Positions 1 through 7,655 of a stretch of DNA of 64,000 nt are shown here, in pieces. The DNA comes from Herbaspirillum aquaticum. Lineage in GTDB: Bacteria; Pseudomonadota; Gammaproteobacteria; Burkholderiales; Burkholderiaceae_D. Both the position numbers and the translations under genes were made by a program. How positions within the stretch are numbered: the first letter of the stretch is position 1; each line of letters opens with the position of its first letter. The notes beneath the pieces were generated by a model, which saw only the letters and a program-made list of their open reading frames with translations, was not told the DNA's origin and searched no databases. Where the stretch lies: contig NZ_NJGV01000009.1 in assembly GCF_002213425.1 (NCBI RefSeq), positions 1 through 64,000 on the forward strand, in the 5' to 3' direction.

Positions 1-75
1 CAGCGCCAACAGCGCCAGCAGGCTGAACCGCGCCTGCTGGGGGTTGCGCTTCATGTCGAAGGTCATGAGAGCCAT
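1..75 (-). CDS. livM: LIV-type ABC transporter permease LivM, N-terminal fragment (cut by window edge)
   Basis: Only the first 25 codons are inside the window (reading MALMTFDMKRNPQQARFSLL then onward), so the identification rests mostly on position: it follows livH by 79 bases on the same strand, where the second membrane subunit of branched-chain amino acid ABC importers normally sits. The short basic stretch followed by a hydrophobic run is typical of a LivM start. A GGAAGAG ribosome site lies about 7 bases upstream of the chosen ATG; a second in-frame ATG occurs three codons later. The rest of the gene lies beyond base 1. Confidence 0.7.
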   Translation of the reverse strand, partial: MALMTFDMKRNPQQARFSLLALLAL

Positions 76-93
76 AGTGTTCTCTTCCGATTT

Positions 94-137
94 CTTAAGT
101 TTCTAAGTTTCTGTTTTTAAGTTTTTAAGTTTTAAGG
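94..137. repeat. AT-rich short tandem repeat between livH and livM
   Basis: The gap between livH and livM holds about five imperfect copies of an 8-base unit of the type AAGTTTYT, with AAG recurring near 97, 105, 119, 127 and 134. It is almost entirely A+T in a GC-rich neighbourhood. It has no hairpin character. Its effect, if any, would be on spacing or translation of livM. Confidence 0.7.
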
Positions 138-154
138 TTTCAAATCTTAAAAAC

Positions 155-1084
155 TCAGGCACGGTCCGCAACACGCTCACCCATGATCCCGGACGGACGC
201 AGGGTCAGCACGATGATCAGCACGATGAAGGCGAAGATGTCCTGGTAGTTGCTGCCCAGGAAGTTGCCGGTCAGGTCGCCGATGTAACCGGCGCCCAGGC
301 TTTCGATCAGGCCCAGCAGGATGCCGCCCAGCATGGCGCCGTAGATGTTGCCGATACCGCCCAGCACCGCTGCCGAGAAGGCCTTCAGGCCCGGCACGAA
401 GCCCATGGCGAATTGCGCGGTGGAATAGTTGGCGGCCCACATCACGCCGGCGATGGCGGCCAGTGCGGCGCCGATGGCGAAGGTGACGATGATGACGCGG
501 TTGGCGTCCACGCCCATCAAGCCGGCGATGCGCGGGTTCTCGGCGGTGGCGCGCATGGCGCGGCCCATCTTGGTCTTCTCCACGATCAGCACCAGGCCGA
601 TCATCGCGGCCAGGGCCAGGATCAAGAGCATGATCTGGGTCGGCGAGATCAGGGCACCGGCGATGTTGACAGGGTTCGACGGCATGATCTGCGGGAACGG
701 CAGCGGGCTGCGGCCCCAGATCATCATGGCGAAGGTCTGCAGCAGGATCGACACGCCGATGGCGGTGATCAGCGGCGCCAGGCGCGGTGCATTGCGCAGC
801 GGACGATAAGCGATGCGTTCGATCAGCAAGCTCACGATCACGCACACCGGGATGGCCCCGACGATGGCGATGATCAGCTTGACGATGCCCGGCAGGTCAG
901 GCGCCACCTGCTGCACCAATTTGAGGATCGACAGGCCGACCATGGCCCCTACCATCAGGATGTCGCCGTGGGCAAAGTTGATCAGGTTCAGCACCCCGTA
1001 CACCATGGTGTAGCCCAGGGCGATCAGTGCGTACATGCTGCCTAGCACCAATCCGTTGATGATCTGCTGGATGAAAATGTCCAT
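155..1084 (-). CDS. livH: LIV-type ABC transporter permease LivH
   Basis: Inner-membrane subunit of a high-affinity branched-chain amino acid type importer; it works with LivM, the ATPases LivG/LivF and a periplasmic binding protein. The 309-residue length and about eight hydrophobic segments fit the family. The conserved stretch LNLINFAHGDILMVG (residues 32-46) and the cytoplasmic coupling loop TKMGRAMRATAENPRIAGLM (171-190) are clear. A GAAGAG ribosome site precedes the ATG by about 7 bases. It is the first structural gene after a roughly 400-base leader, and livM follows. A second, complete LIV set lies at 45276-49769, so this copy is a paralogue; substrate cannot be told from the permease. 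Confidence 0.93.
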   Translation of the reverse strand: MDIFIQQIINGLVLGSMYALIALGYTMVYGVLNLINFAHGDILMVGAMVGLSILKLVQQVAPDLPGIVKLIIAIVGAIPVCVIVSLLIERIAYRPLRNAPRLAPLITAIGVSILLQTFAMMIWGRSPLPFPQIMPSNPVNIAGALISPTQIMLLILALAAMIGLVLIVEKTKMGRAMRATAENPRIAGLMGVDANRVIIVTFAIGAALAAIAGVMWAANYSTAQFAMGFVPGLKAFSAAVLGGIGNIYGAMLGGILLGLIESLGAGYIGDLTGNFLGSNYQDIFAFIVLIIVLTLRPSGIMGERVADRA

Positions 1085-1272
1085 GAATAACTCTTCGATC
1101 TAAATGGAAACAAGAAAAACACGTGGGCCTGCACCAAAGCGGACACCGCGCGAAAGCATGTCGATTAGCAAAATCCGTTCCCGCAAGCCGGGATCGCGTT
1201 ATCACTCTTCATAAAAAGGGTGCAGGCGTTCCGCGCGAGCATCGCTCGCTGGCAGGGGAAATGAAGGGAAAA

Positions 1273-1389
1273 TCAGCCGCTGTGGCCGCACAAGCGGCTT
1301 GGGCCATGGGCGGCGTACGCGTTGGGCGTTCGCCTGGGAGGTCTTCGCCGGATGCACCGGATGGAGCCGGTGGGCAGATGCTCTTGCAT
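1273..1389 (-). CDS. possible small leader ORF upstream of livH (38 codons)
   Basis: A short ORF starts MQEHLPTGSIRCIRRRPPRR and has a fair ribosome site (GGGAGA, about 6 bases before ATG). It lies inside the untranslated leader of livH, just downstream of three hairpins. It is rich in Arg and Pro rather than Leu, Ile or Val, so it does not look like a classic branched-chain attenuator peptide. There is no family I recognise. It may be a chance ORF in a structured leader. Confidence 0.25.
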   Translation of the reverse strand: MQEHLPTGSIRCIRRRPPRRTPNAYAAHGPSRLCGHSG

Positions 1390-1412
1390 ATGAATGTCTC
1401 CCGTCTCTGGTT

Positions 1413-1480
1413 GACGCCGCGTTGGCGGCGCCCTGCCCTCTTTGGTGAGGGCTAGCGCTCGGCCGCCTTTTGGGCGGGCC
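1413..1480 (-). promoter_or_regulatory. candidate structured leader RNA of livH (three consecutive hairpins)
   Basis: In the minus-strand transcript three hairpins follow one another. The first is formed by 1480-1461 (GGCC-CGCC with GGCG-GCC around CAAAA). The second is formed by 1451-1436 (CCCTC-ACCAAA-GAGGG). The third is formed by 1431-1413, a 7-bp GC stem with a CAAC loop. They sit immediately after the predicted transcription start and about 330 bases before livH. None is followed by a U-run, so they are not simple terminators. I could not match them to a known riboswitch class. Confidence 0.4.
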
Positions 1481-1497
1481 GTCGATAATGGTGCGGA

Positions 1498-1503
1498 ATT
1501 ATA
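1498..1503 (-). promoter_or_regulatory. predicted -10 element for the livH operon
   Basis: A perfect TATAAT on the minus strand lies about 415 bases upstream of livH. No strong -35 hexamer lies at 16-18 bases; the nearest candidates score poorly. A start near 1490 would place the three hairpins at the 5' end of the transcript. From 1504 to 1699 no gene is seen apart from the ispH-side hairpin. Confidence 0.45.
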
Positions 1504-1612
1504 CGCAGAAGATTCCAACAATCGAGCACAAACAATCGCCTGTTACAGAAGAAAGTGCGGTAAGACCAATGAATCGTCGGTGACTTCACAACACCTGTCG
1601 CGCAAATGAAGA

Positions 1613-1632
1613 AGGCCTGCATCAGCAGGCCT
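1613..1632 (-). terminator. hairpin downstream of ispH
   Basis: AGGCCTGC-ATCA-GCAGGCCT forms an 8-bp stem with a 4-base loop, 68 bases past the ispH stop. In the minus direction it is followed by a pyrimidine-rich TCTTCATTT rather than a clean T-run, so it is a weak intrinsic terminator at best. Confidence 0.5.
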
Positions 1633-1699
1633 CTTTGCGCAAACGGCGGACGAGGATTTCGTCCGAAAATTCACCCTTGGTCACAGGGTCGATGCAGCC

Positions 1700-2668
1700 T
1701 CACGCCGATTCGGCCGAGGGCGCGCGGGAACCCAGTCCCTTGGGCAGGGGGAAGGTGACGTTTTCTTCAATGCCGTCCAGCACGCGCACACTGCGGGCAC
1801 CGATTTCCTTGATGCGATCGATCACGGCCTGCACCAGCACTTCCGGCGCCGAGGCACCGGCGGTGACGCCGATGCGCTGGCGGCCCTGTACCCATTGCGG
1901 GTCGATCAGGGCAGCGTTGTCGACCATGAAGGCGGGCACGCCCTTCTTCTCGGCCAGCTCGCGCAGGCGGTTGGAGTTGGAGCTGTTGGGGCTGCCGACC
2001 ACGATCACCACCTCCACCTGCGGGGCCATGAACTTCACGGCTTCCTGGCGGTTGGTGGTGGCGTAGCAGATGTCGCCCTTCTTGGGTTCGGCAATTTCCG
2101 GGAAGCGCGCGCGCAAGGCCGCGATGATGTCGGCCGTGTCATCCACCGACAGCGTGGTCTGGGAAACATAGGCCAGCAGGCCGGGATCGGCTACCTGCAG
2201 GCGCTGCACGTCTTCCACGGTTTCCACCAGGTGCATGCCGGCCTCGGTCTGGCCCATGGTGCCTTCGACCTCGGGGTGGCCGGCGTGGCCGATCATGATG
2301 ATCTCGCGGCCTTCGCGGCGCATCTTGGCCACTTCCATATGCACCTTGGTGACCAGCGGGCAGGTGGCGTCAAACACCGTCAGGCCGCGCTCGGCCGCCT
2401 CGGCCTGGATCGCCTTGGATACGCCGTGGGCCGAAAAGATGACCGTATTGCCGGCCGGCACGTCGGCCAGCTCCTCGATGAAGACCGCGCCCTTGGCCCG
2501 CAGGTCGTTGACGACGTAGGCGTTGTGCACGATTTCATGGCGTACGTAGATGGGGGCGCCAAACTGCGCCAGCGCACGTTCGACGATCTCGATGGCGCGG
2601 TCCACGCCCGCACAGAAACCACGGGGCTGGGCCAGCAGGATTTCAGGTTCGGCTTGTTCCATGGTCAT
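1700..2668 (-). CDS. ispH: 4-hydroxy-3-methylbut-2-enyl diphosphate reductase (LytB)
   Basis: Last step of the MEP isoprenoid pathway: reduces HMBPP to IPP and DMAPP using a [4Fe-4S] cluster in the cytoplasm. The three cluster cysteines are visible in [22 protein letters not shown] and ICYATTNRQ (residues 19, 103 and 201 from the start used here). The substrate-binding histidines of VRHEIVHN and [11 protein letters not shown] are also present. Three in-frame ATGs (at 2674, 2668, 2662) compete; AAGGA lies 1, 7 and 13 bases ahead of them, so 2668 is preferred. The prolyl isomerase gene lies 59 bases upstream on the same strand, an old proteobacterial pairing, and the two are probably co-transcribed. 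Confidence 0.95.
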   Translation of the reverse strand: MTMEQAEPEILLAQPRGFCAGVDRAIEIVERALAQFGAPIYVRHEIVHNAYVVNDLRAKGAVFIEELADVPAGNTVIFSAHGVSKAIQAEAAERGLTVFDATCPLVTKVHMEVAKMRREGREIIMIGHAGHPEVEGTMGQTEAGMHLVETVEDVQRLQVADPGLLAYVSQTTLSVDDTADIIAALRARFPEIAEPKKGDICYATTNRQEAVKFMAPQVEVVIVVGSPNSSNSNRLRELAEKKGVPAFMVDNAALIDPQWVQGRQRIGVTAGASAPEVLVQAVIDRIKEIGARSVRVLDGIEENVTFPLPKGLGSRAPSAESA

Positions 2669-2727
2669 GGTCATTTCCTTGATTCTTCAAAACATTGCGA
2701 GGGCCAACTCGCCAAATGACGAGGCTC

Positions 2728-3183
2728 TTACAGGATTCCGATGATTTTTACTTCGAACTTCAGCGTTTGGCCGGCCAACGGGTGATTGAAGTCGAAAATT
2801 GCGCCATCATCATCGATCGCTCGCAGGATGCCAGCAAAGCGGCCGCCACCGGGGGCGGCGAAGTCAACCAGGTCGCCGACGCGATAGTCCTCATCCATGG
2901 AGGAGTTTTCTTCCAGCGTGGCGCGCGAGATACGCTGGATCAGCTCTTCGCTGCGCTCGCCGAAAGCCTGGGTCGGACTCAGTTCAAAGGTCTGGTGCGT
3001 GCCTTCGGGCAGGCCCAGCAGGCAGGCTTCGAGGAAAGGAGCCAGCTGGCCCTGGCCGAACTGCAGGGTGGCCGGGTTCTCGTTGAAGGTGCTGACGATG
3101 TCTTCTCCGTCCAGCGAGGCCAGGCGGTAATGCAAGGTGAGGTAGGCGTTTTCGGTGACGACGGGGACAGTTGGGCTGGACAT
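2728..3183 (-). CDS. fkpB: SlpA/FkpB-type FKBP peptidyl-prolyl isomerase
   Basis: Small FKBP-fold prolyl cis-trans isomerase of the SlyD/SlpA branch, 151 residues from MSSPTVPVVTENAYLTLHYR. It shows the FKBP start, the GQGQLAPFLEACLLGLPEG loop and an inserted-flap region (THQTFELSPTQAFGERSEEL). It lacks the histidine-rich metal tail of SlyD, favouring SlpA. An upstream GTG at 3252 would add 23 residues that do not resemble the family, so the ATG is used even though its ribosome site is poor. It precedes ispH in the same direction. The divergent radC starts 263 bases away. Confidence 0.85.
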   Translation of the reverse strand: MSSPTVPVVTENAYLTLHYRLASLDGEDIVSTFNENPATLQFGQGQLAPFLEACLLGLPEGTHQTFELSPTQAFGERSEELIQRISRATLEENSSMDEDYRVGDLVDFAAPGGGRFAGILRAIDDDGAIFDFNHPLAGQTLKFEVKIIGIL

Positions 3184-3446
3184 GGCTGGAAGCAGACTGA
3201 AAGACGGGCTGAAATACGGGCAGGGAACAGGCAGCAATACCGGAGCCTGCACAAGAGCCCGCTATTGTAAGCCACGTTGGCCCGATACGCCGCCGGCAGC
3301 TTCATCGCCACACGCTGCCGGATGCAGCATCCTGCCTTTCCTTGCGCCGGCGCAAGCGGACTGCGGCGGTCCAAACGTTCTTTTCGGCGCGATCCCGGGC
3401 GGGGTCGCCAGCGTTATCCCCCCTCAAGTCTAAGGAGACTCACACC

Positions 3447-4127
3447 ATGACCATGACCCTCTTGGATTGGCCCAAGGAACAGCGGCCACGCGAACGCTTG
3501 CTGGAGCTGGGCCCGGCCGCCCTCTCCGATGCGGAATTGCTGGCCATCTTCCTGCGCGTGGGCACGCCCGGCAAAAGCGTGATGGAGCTGTCCATGGACG
3601 TGCTGCAGCGTTTCGGCTCGCTCGGGGCCCTGTGCAATGCGGTCCAGCGCGACCCTTGCCTGGGCAATGGCCTGGGGCCGGCCAAATGCGCGCAGATATG
3701 GGCTTCCCTGGAACTGGCCAAGCGCGCCATCAACGGCAACCTGAGGCAGGAGTCCGCGCTCAATTCCACCCGTGCCGTGGGCGACTACCTGAAACTGATC
3801 TTCGCGGGCAAGGAACATGAATGTTTCGTCGCCGTCTTCCTGAACATGCGCAACCAGCTCCTGGCCACCGAAGAAATGTTCAGGGGCTCGCTGAACCATA
3901 CGACGGTCTACCCCCGTGAACTGGTCAAGGCGGCATTGCGGCACAATGCCGCCTCGGTCATCGTCGCCCACAATCACCCCTCGGGCGACCCGCGGCCCAG
4001 CGAGGCGGACCTGGCCCTGACCCGCACGCTCAAGAAGGCGCTGGAACTCATCGATGTGGAATTGCTGGACCATGTCGTGGTGGCCGGGACACGCCATTAC
4101 TCCTTTGCCGACCATGCCCAGGTCTGA
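3447..4127 (+). CDS. radC: RadC-family JAB-domain protein
   Basis: A 226-residue UPF0758/RadC protein: a helix-hairpin-helix region (about residues 24-90) followed by a JAB/MPN domain. The metal site HNHPSGDPRPSEAD (175-188) is intact and Glu143 precedes it as in other members. Biochemical function in bacteria is unsettled; the old repair role was attributed to a recG allele. The start is fixed by AAGGAG at 3432-3437, nine bases before the ATG. The longer upstream reading has no ribosome site. It stands alone, ending in an AT-rich hairpin terminator before the ribosomal protein operon. Confidence 0.9.
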   Translation: MTMTLLDWPKEQRPRERLLELGPAALSDAELLAIFLRVGTPGKSVMELSMDVLQRFGSLGALCNAVQRDPCLGNGLGPAKCAQIWASLELAKRAINGNLRQESALNSTRAVGDYLKLIFAGKEHECFVAVFLNMRNQLLATEEMFRGSLNHTTVYPRELVKAALRHNAASVIVAHNHPSGDPRPSEADLALTRTLKKALELIDVELLDHVVVAGTRHYSFADHAQV

Positions 4128-4212
4128 TGTGCAGCCCCGGCAATCGGCCGCAAACCCTTGCCAGGACTGGGCGGAACCTTCCTGCGCCAGGGCCGCGGAC
4201 TGAATGTTTCCG

Positions 4213-4256
4213 CAATTGTTAAATCAATGGAACCATTGAAGACACAATTGTTTTTC
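4213..4256 (+). terminator. two-tier palindromic terminator after radC
   Basis: CAATTGT (4213-4219) pairs with ACAATTG (4244-4250), and inside it TCAATGG (4224-4230) pairs with CCATTGA (4233-4239), with symmetric 4-base internal loops. T5 follows at once (4251-4255). The T-run suggests an intrinsic terminator for radC, though the AT-rich stem is unusual and it could be an operator for the rpmB promoter just downstream. Confidence 0.6.
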
Positions 4257-4264
4257 GCAAGTCA

Positions 4265-4293
4265 TTGAAAAACCTGAGTTTTTTCCATATACT
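4265..4293 (+). promoter_or_regulatory. sigma-70 promoter of rpmB-rpmG
   Basis: TTGAAA (4265-4270), a 17-base spacer and TATACT (4288-4293) make a near-consensus housekeeping promoter. Transcription would begin near 4300, about 34 bases ahead of the rpmB ATG, leaving room for the AAGGAG ribosome site at 4322-4327. Confidence 0.8.
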
Positions 4294-4333
4294 CTCGTTT
4301 TTCCCAAATTCGGAAATTTTTAAGGAGTCTCAC

Positions 4334-4570
4334 ATGGCACGTGTCTGCCAAGTCACCGGGAAGGGGCCGATGGTCGGCAACAACGTTTCCCATGCAAACA
4401 ACAAGACCAAGCGTCGTTTCCTGCCCAACCTGCAGAACCGCCGCATTTTCGTCGAATCCGAGAACCGCTGGGTTTCGCTGCGTTTGTCCAACGCCGGCCT
4501 GCGCGTGATCGACAAGATCGGCATCGATGCCGTTCTGGCCGATCTGCGTGCTCGTGGCGAAAAAGTCTAA
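4334..4570 (+). CDS. rpmB: 50S ribosomal protein L28
   Basis: 78 residues, the usual L28 length, beginning [20 protein letters not shown] and carrying the basic [16 protein letters not shown] block that contacts 23S rRNA. There is no zinc-binding CxxC pair, so this is the cysteine-free form. AAGGAG lies seven bases before the ATG. It is the first gene of a two-gene operon with rpmG, 24 bases downstream, driven by a near-consensus promoter. Confidence 0.98.
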   Translation: MARVCQVTGKGPMVGNNVSHANNKTKRRFLPNLQNRRIFVESENRWVSLRLSNAGLRVIDKIGIDAVLADLRARGEKV

Positions 4571-4594
4571 TTAGCAGAGTAAAGGAAATCTATC

Positions 4595-4762
4595 ATGGCG
4601 AAATCCGGCCGCGACAAAATCAAACTGGAGTCGACCGCAGGTACTGGTCACTTCTACACCACCACCAAGAACAAGCGTACTACGCCCGAAAAGATCAGCA
4701 TCATGAAGTTCGATCCCAAGGCGCGCAAGCACGTCGAATACAAGGAAACCAAGATCAAGTAA
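4595..4762 (+). CDS. rpmG: 50S ribosomal protein L33
   Basis: 55 residues ([20 protein letters not shown] onward to ETKIK). It is a complete L33 that lacks the four zinc-ligand cysteines (C-minus type), so it does not depend on zinc. AAAGGAA precedes the ATG. It is second in the rpmB-rpmG operon and is followed 25 bases later by a strong intrinsic terminator. Confidence 0.98.
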   Translation: MAKSGRDKIKLESTAGTGHFYTTTKNKRTTPEKISIMKFDPKARKHVEYKETKIK

Positions 4763-4782
4763 TTGATCCCGGTCTCCCGATG

Positions 4783-4812
4783 AAAAACCCGCAGAGTCCT
4801 CTGCGGGTTTTT
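4783..4812 (+). terminator. intrinsic terminator of rpmB-rpmG
   Basis: AAAAACCCGCAGA pairs with TCTGCGGGTTTTT around a 4-base loop, followed by further T. The A-run on the left arm makes it usable in both directions. Confidence 0.9.
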
Positions 4813-4920
4813 TATTGCCCGTGTTTTCTTGCCTGTGCTGACAGGGATGGTCGCCGATGTTCCCTGGCCGAACCGGCCGGGAAGAAATCTTCACCATCCC
4901 GTTCCAGTGCCCAAAGAAAA

Positions 4921-4951
4921 ATCCCCGCAGATCGCTCTGCGGGGATTTTTT
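4921..4951. terminator. second, bidirectional intrinsic terminator before the desaturase
   Basis: ATCCCCGCAGA-TCGC-TCTGCGGGGAT is an 11-bp perfect stem flanked by A-rich sequence on the left and T6 on the right. It can stop the minus-strand desaturase transcript and any read-through from rpmG. The 108 bases between the two terminators hold no gene that I can see. Confidence 0.88.
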
Positions 4952-4989
4952 ATTCAGCTCCCGGTTTCAACCGGGTCAGCCAGCGAAGA

Positions 4990-6186
4990 TCAGGCGTAGC
5001 TGCGCAGGCGCAGGGCGAAGTCACGCAGGGCCTTCACGCCAGAGGCTTCGGCGCGGGTGCACCAGTCCTGCAGTTGCTGCAGCAGCTGTTCGCGGGTCGA
5101 GTGCGAACGCTCCCAGATGGCGCCCAGCTCAATGCGCATTTCATGCATGGTCTGCAGGGCCTTGCTGTGGGCGAACAGCTCCGAGAGTTGCTGCTTCTGG
5201 CCATCTTCCAGGCGAGCCGGCTCACGCTGCAGCAGCTTCTTGGAGGACTTCAGGAAACGCGATTCCAGCTGGGCCTTTTCGATCAGGTGATCCAGCTCGT
5301 CCTTCCAGGCGCTCTTGAGCGAACGGGCGTACTTGGCGGTCACGTCGTAGCGGTTGGCGATCACCGACTGCAGGGTATCGAAGTCGATCACCGATTTCTG
5401 GCTGTCGAACTTGGGCACCGGTGCCACCTTCTTGACCTTGGCCAGGCCAAAGGTTTCCAGGATGCGGATGTACATCCAGCCGATGTCGAATTCATACCAC
5501 TTGGCCGAGAACTTGGCCGAGGTGCCGAAGGTATGGTGATTGTTGTGCATTTCCTCGCCGCCGATGATGATGCCGATCGGGAACAGGTTGGTCGCTGCAT
5601 CGTTGCAATCGTAGTTGCGGTAGCCCCAGAAGTGGCCCAGGCCATTGACCACGCCAGCCGCCCAGAACGGGATCCAGGCCATCTGCACGGCCCACACGGT
5701 CAGGCCGATGGCGCCGAAGAGCAGCACGTCGATGATCAGCATGATGCCCACACCCTGCCAGCCGTACTTGCTGTAGATGTTGTGTTCAATCCAGTCGTCC
5801 GGGGTGCCGTGGCCAAACTTCTCCATGGTCTCGGCATTCTTGGACTCCATGCGGTACAGCTCGGCACCCTGCCACATCACCTTGTTGATGCCGCGGGTCT
5901 GCGGGCTGTGCGGATCTTCTTCGGTCTCGCACTTGGCGTGGTGCTTGCGGTGGATGGCGGCCCATTCCTTGGTCACCATGCCGGTGGTCATCCACAGCCA
6001 GAGACGGAAGAAGTGGCTGGGGATCGCGTGCAGTTCGAGCGCGCGATGCGCCTGGCAACGATGCAGGTAGAGAGTCACGCCCACGATGGTGATGTGCGTC
6101 ATCACCAGTGTGTAAATGACAATCTGCCAACCGGACGCGTGCAGCAGGCCGTTGGCAACAAAGTCGAGGATCGCATCAAGGGTCAT
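4990..6186 (-). CDS. acyl-CoA delta-9-type fatty acid desaturase
   Basis: Integral-membrane di-iron desaturase that introduces a double bond in acyl chains. The three histidine boxes are present as HRCQAH (42-47), HRKHH (79-83) and HNNHH (214-218), with the extra His of NGLGHFWG (185). Hydrophobic pairs flank them. The protein is 398 residues; its last 130 or so are hydrophilic and probably helical, longer than the minimal catalytic core. It is a single gene, separated from the MscS gene upstream by 82 bases. Exact regiospecificity cannot be read from sequence. It would tune membrane fluidity. Confidence 0.88.
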   Translation of the reverse strand: MTLDAILDFVANGLLHASGWQIVIYTLVMTHITIVGVTLYLHRCQAHRALELHAIPSHFFRLWLWMTTGMVTKEWAAIHRKHHAKCETEEDPHSPQTRGINKVMWQGAELYRMESKNAETMEKFGHGTPDDWIEHNIYSKYGWQGVGIMLIIDVLLFGAIGLTVWAVQMAWIPFWAAGVVNGLGHFWGYRNYDCNDAATNLFPIGIIIGGEEMHNNHHTFGTSAKFSAKWYEFDIGWMYIRILETFGLAKVKKVAPVPKFDSQKSVIDFDTLQSVIANRYDVTAKYARSLKSAWKDELDHLIEKAQLESRFLKSSKKLLQREPARLEDGQKQQLSELFAHSKALQTMHEMRIELGAIWERSHSTREQLLQQLQDWCTRAEASGVKALRDFALRLRSYA

Positions 6187-6268
6187 CAGTACAACTCCAA
6201 ATAGAAAACAACTATCGGACTACAAAACAGGATTATTACTTGTTCCGTGAAAATGGTTTTATTTTCTT

Positions 6269-7627
6269 TTAATTGCCGGGCATTGTACGCGAATTCTGCG
6301 ACTCTGGGCCATCAGGAATTTCCTGGCGCGTACTTTGGCGGAAGCTGCGCTCATCCATGATCCGGATGTCGCGCTTGGGATGGGCCACCTGGATGCCGTG
6401 CTGCTTGAAGGCGGCCCAGATGGCGCGATTGACGTCGGACAGCACATTGAGCCGTCCATTTTCCGGGTCCGTGATCCAGAATCCCAGTTCCAGCTCCAGC
6501 CCGTCGGCGCCGATCTTGATCAGCAAGGCCTGCGGGGCGGTCTGCTGGGAGACCCGTTGTACCCCAAGTGCGGCCTGTTCCATGATGGACAAGACCGTTT
6601 CCACATCGTCCTGGTACAGAATTGTAAGCTGTGTAGCCAAACGTACAATGCGATGGGTCAAGGAATAGTTTTGTACCGGATTGGAGACAAAAAGCTCATT
6701 GGGCAACACCGACTCAATACCGTCCAGCCCTTCCAGGATGGTGTAGCGGGTATTGATCTGGGTGACCTTGCCGAAGTATTTCTCGACTGCAACCATGTCG
6801 CCGATCACCATGCTGCGCTCCAGCAGGATCACGAAGCCGGAGACATAGCTGCTGGCGATCTTCTGCAAACCCAGGCCGATCCCCACGCCCAGCGCGCCGC
6901 CGAAGACCGAGAGCACCGTCAGGTCGATCCCCACCAGCGACAGGCTGACCAGGAAAGCGATGAGGATCAGCAAGGCCCGCATCATGCGCGCCACCACCGT
7001 GCGCAGCGAGGAATGCATGCCGCTGAACTTCATCAGGCGGTTTTCGACCACCGTCCCTATCCACAGGGCAATGATGAGCGTGACCAGCACCGAGGCCGCA
7101 CCTTGTAACATCGTCAACAACGACACCTTGTGGCGTGCCAGCGGGAACGTGGTGGTATCGAGGTAATCGACGAAATCCGGCCACAGGCCGGTAATCCACA
7201 GCACCACGCACAGCCAGACCAGCAGCGCGATGACTTTTTCCGACAGGTGCAGCAGCGCGCCCACTGTCGCATCCTTCACGAAGATGCCGCGCAATACGTA
7301 GAACACGAAACGCATCGCCACCTGGGCAATGGTCAGGGGAAACATGATTTCCCACAAAGTGACCGCATGGTGGCCGCGCTTGAGAATGTAATAGGCTCCC
7401 GTGAGCAAGCCCAGGGCCAGCAGCGGCGAGAGCACGCGGGCAAAGCTCTTGACGCCGATCTGCATGACCAGCGACTGCTCCTCGCCATCGGCGGGCAGCA
7501 CGAATCGCGCGCGCAGCCAGCGCGAGAGGCCGATGCCGCCCAGCAACGAGAGCGCGATGACGACCAGCTGGCGCAGCAGGTCAACGGCGCTGATATCGGT
7601 GAAGAGGGAAAGGAAATGATCGGTCAT
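6269..7627 (-). CDS. MscS-family mechanosensitive ion channel
   Basis: 452 residues with several N-terminal membrane segments, then the MscS core. A Gly/Ala-rich pore helix, VFGGALGVGIGLGLQKIASS, occupies 241-260, and the beta-domain after it contains RSMVIGDMVAV and the conserved NPVQNYS. It is longer than E. coli MscS (about 286) because of an extra N-terminal membrane region, as in YbdG/KefA-like members. Its role is release of solutes on hypo-osmotic shock, or possibly signalling. The PLD gene upstream ends 28 bases away on the same strand and may share its transcript. Confidence 0.88.
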   Translation of the reverse strand: MTDHFLSLFTDISAVDLLRQLVVIALSLLGGIGLSRWLRARFVLPADGEEQSLVMQIGVKSFARVLSPLLALGLLTGAYYILKRGHHAVTLWEIMFPLTIAQVAMRFVFYVLRGIFVKDATVGALLHLSEKVIALLVWLCVVLWITGLWPDFVDYLDTTTFPLARHKVSLLTMLQGAASVLVTLIIALWIGTVVENRLMKFSGMHSSLRTVVARMMRALLILIAFLVSLSLVGIDLTVLSVFGGALGVGIGLGLQKIASSYVSGFVILLERSMVIGDMVAVEKYFGKVTQINTRYTILEGLDGIESVLPNELFVSNPVQNYSLTHRIVRLATQLTILYQDDVETVLSIMEQAALGVQRVSQQTAPQALLIKIGADGLELELGFWITDPENGRLNVLSDVNRAIWAAFKQHGIQVAHPKRDIRIMDERSFRQSTRQEIPDGPESQNSRTMPGN

Positions 7628-7655
7628 GGCTGGCCGGATGAAGAATCAGGGCAAA

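Noticed and set aside
1273..1389. Leader ORF as a classic Leu/Ile/Val attenuator peptide
   Set aside because: Only two Ile and one Leu codon in 38 and none clustered; Arg and Pro dominate.
4780..6204. 474-codon plus-strand ORF opposite the desaturase gene
   Set aside because: Antisense shadow of a desaturase with three intact His boxes. The ORF would also read through two strong terminators.
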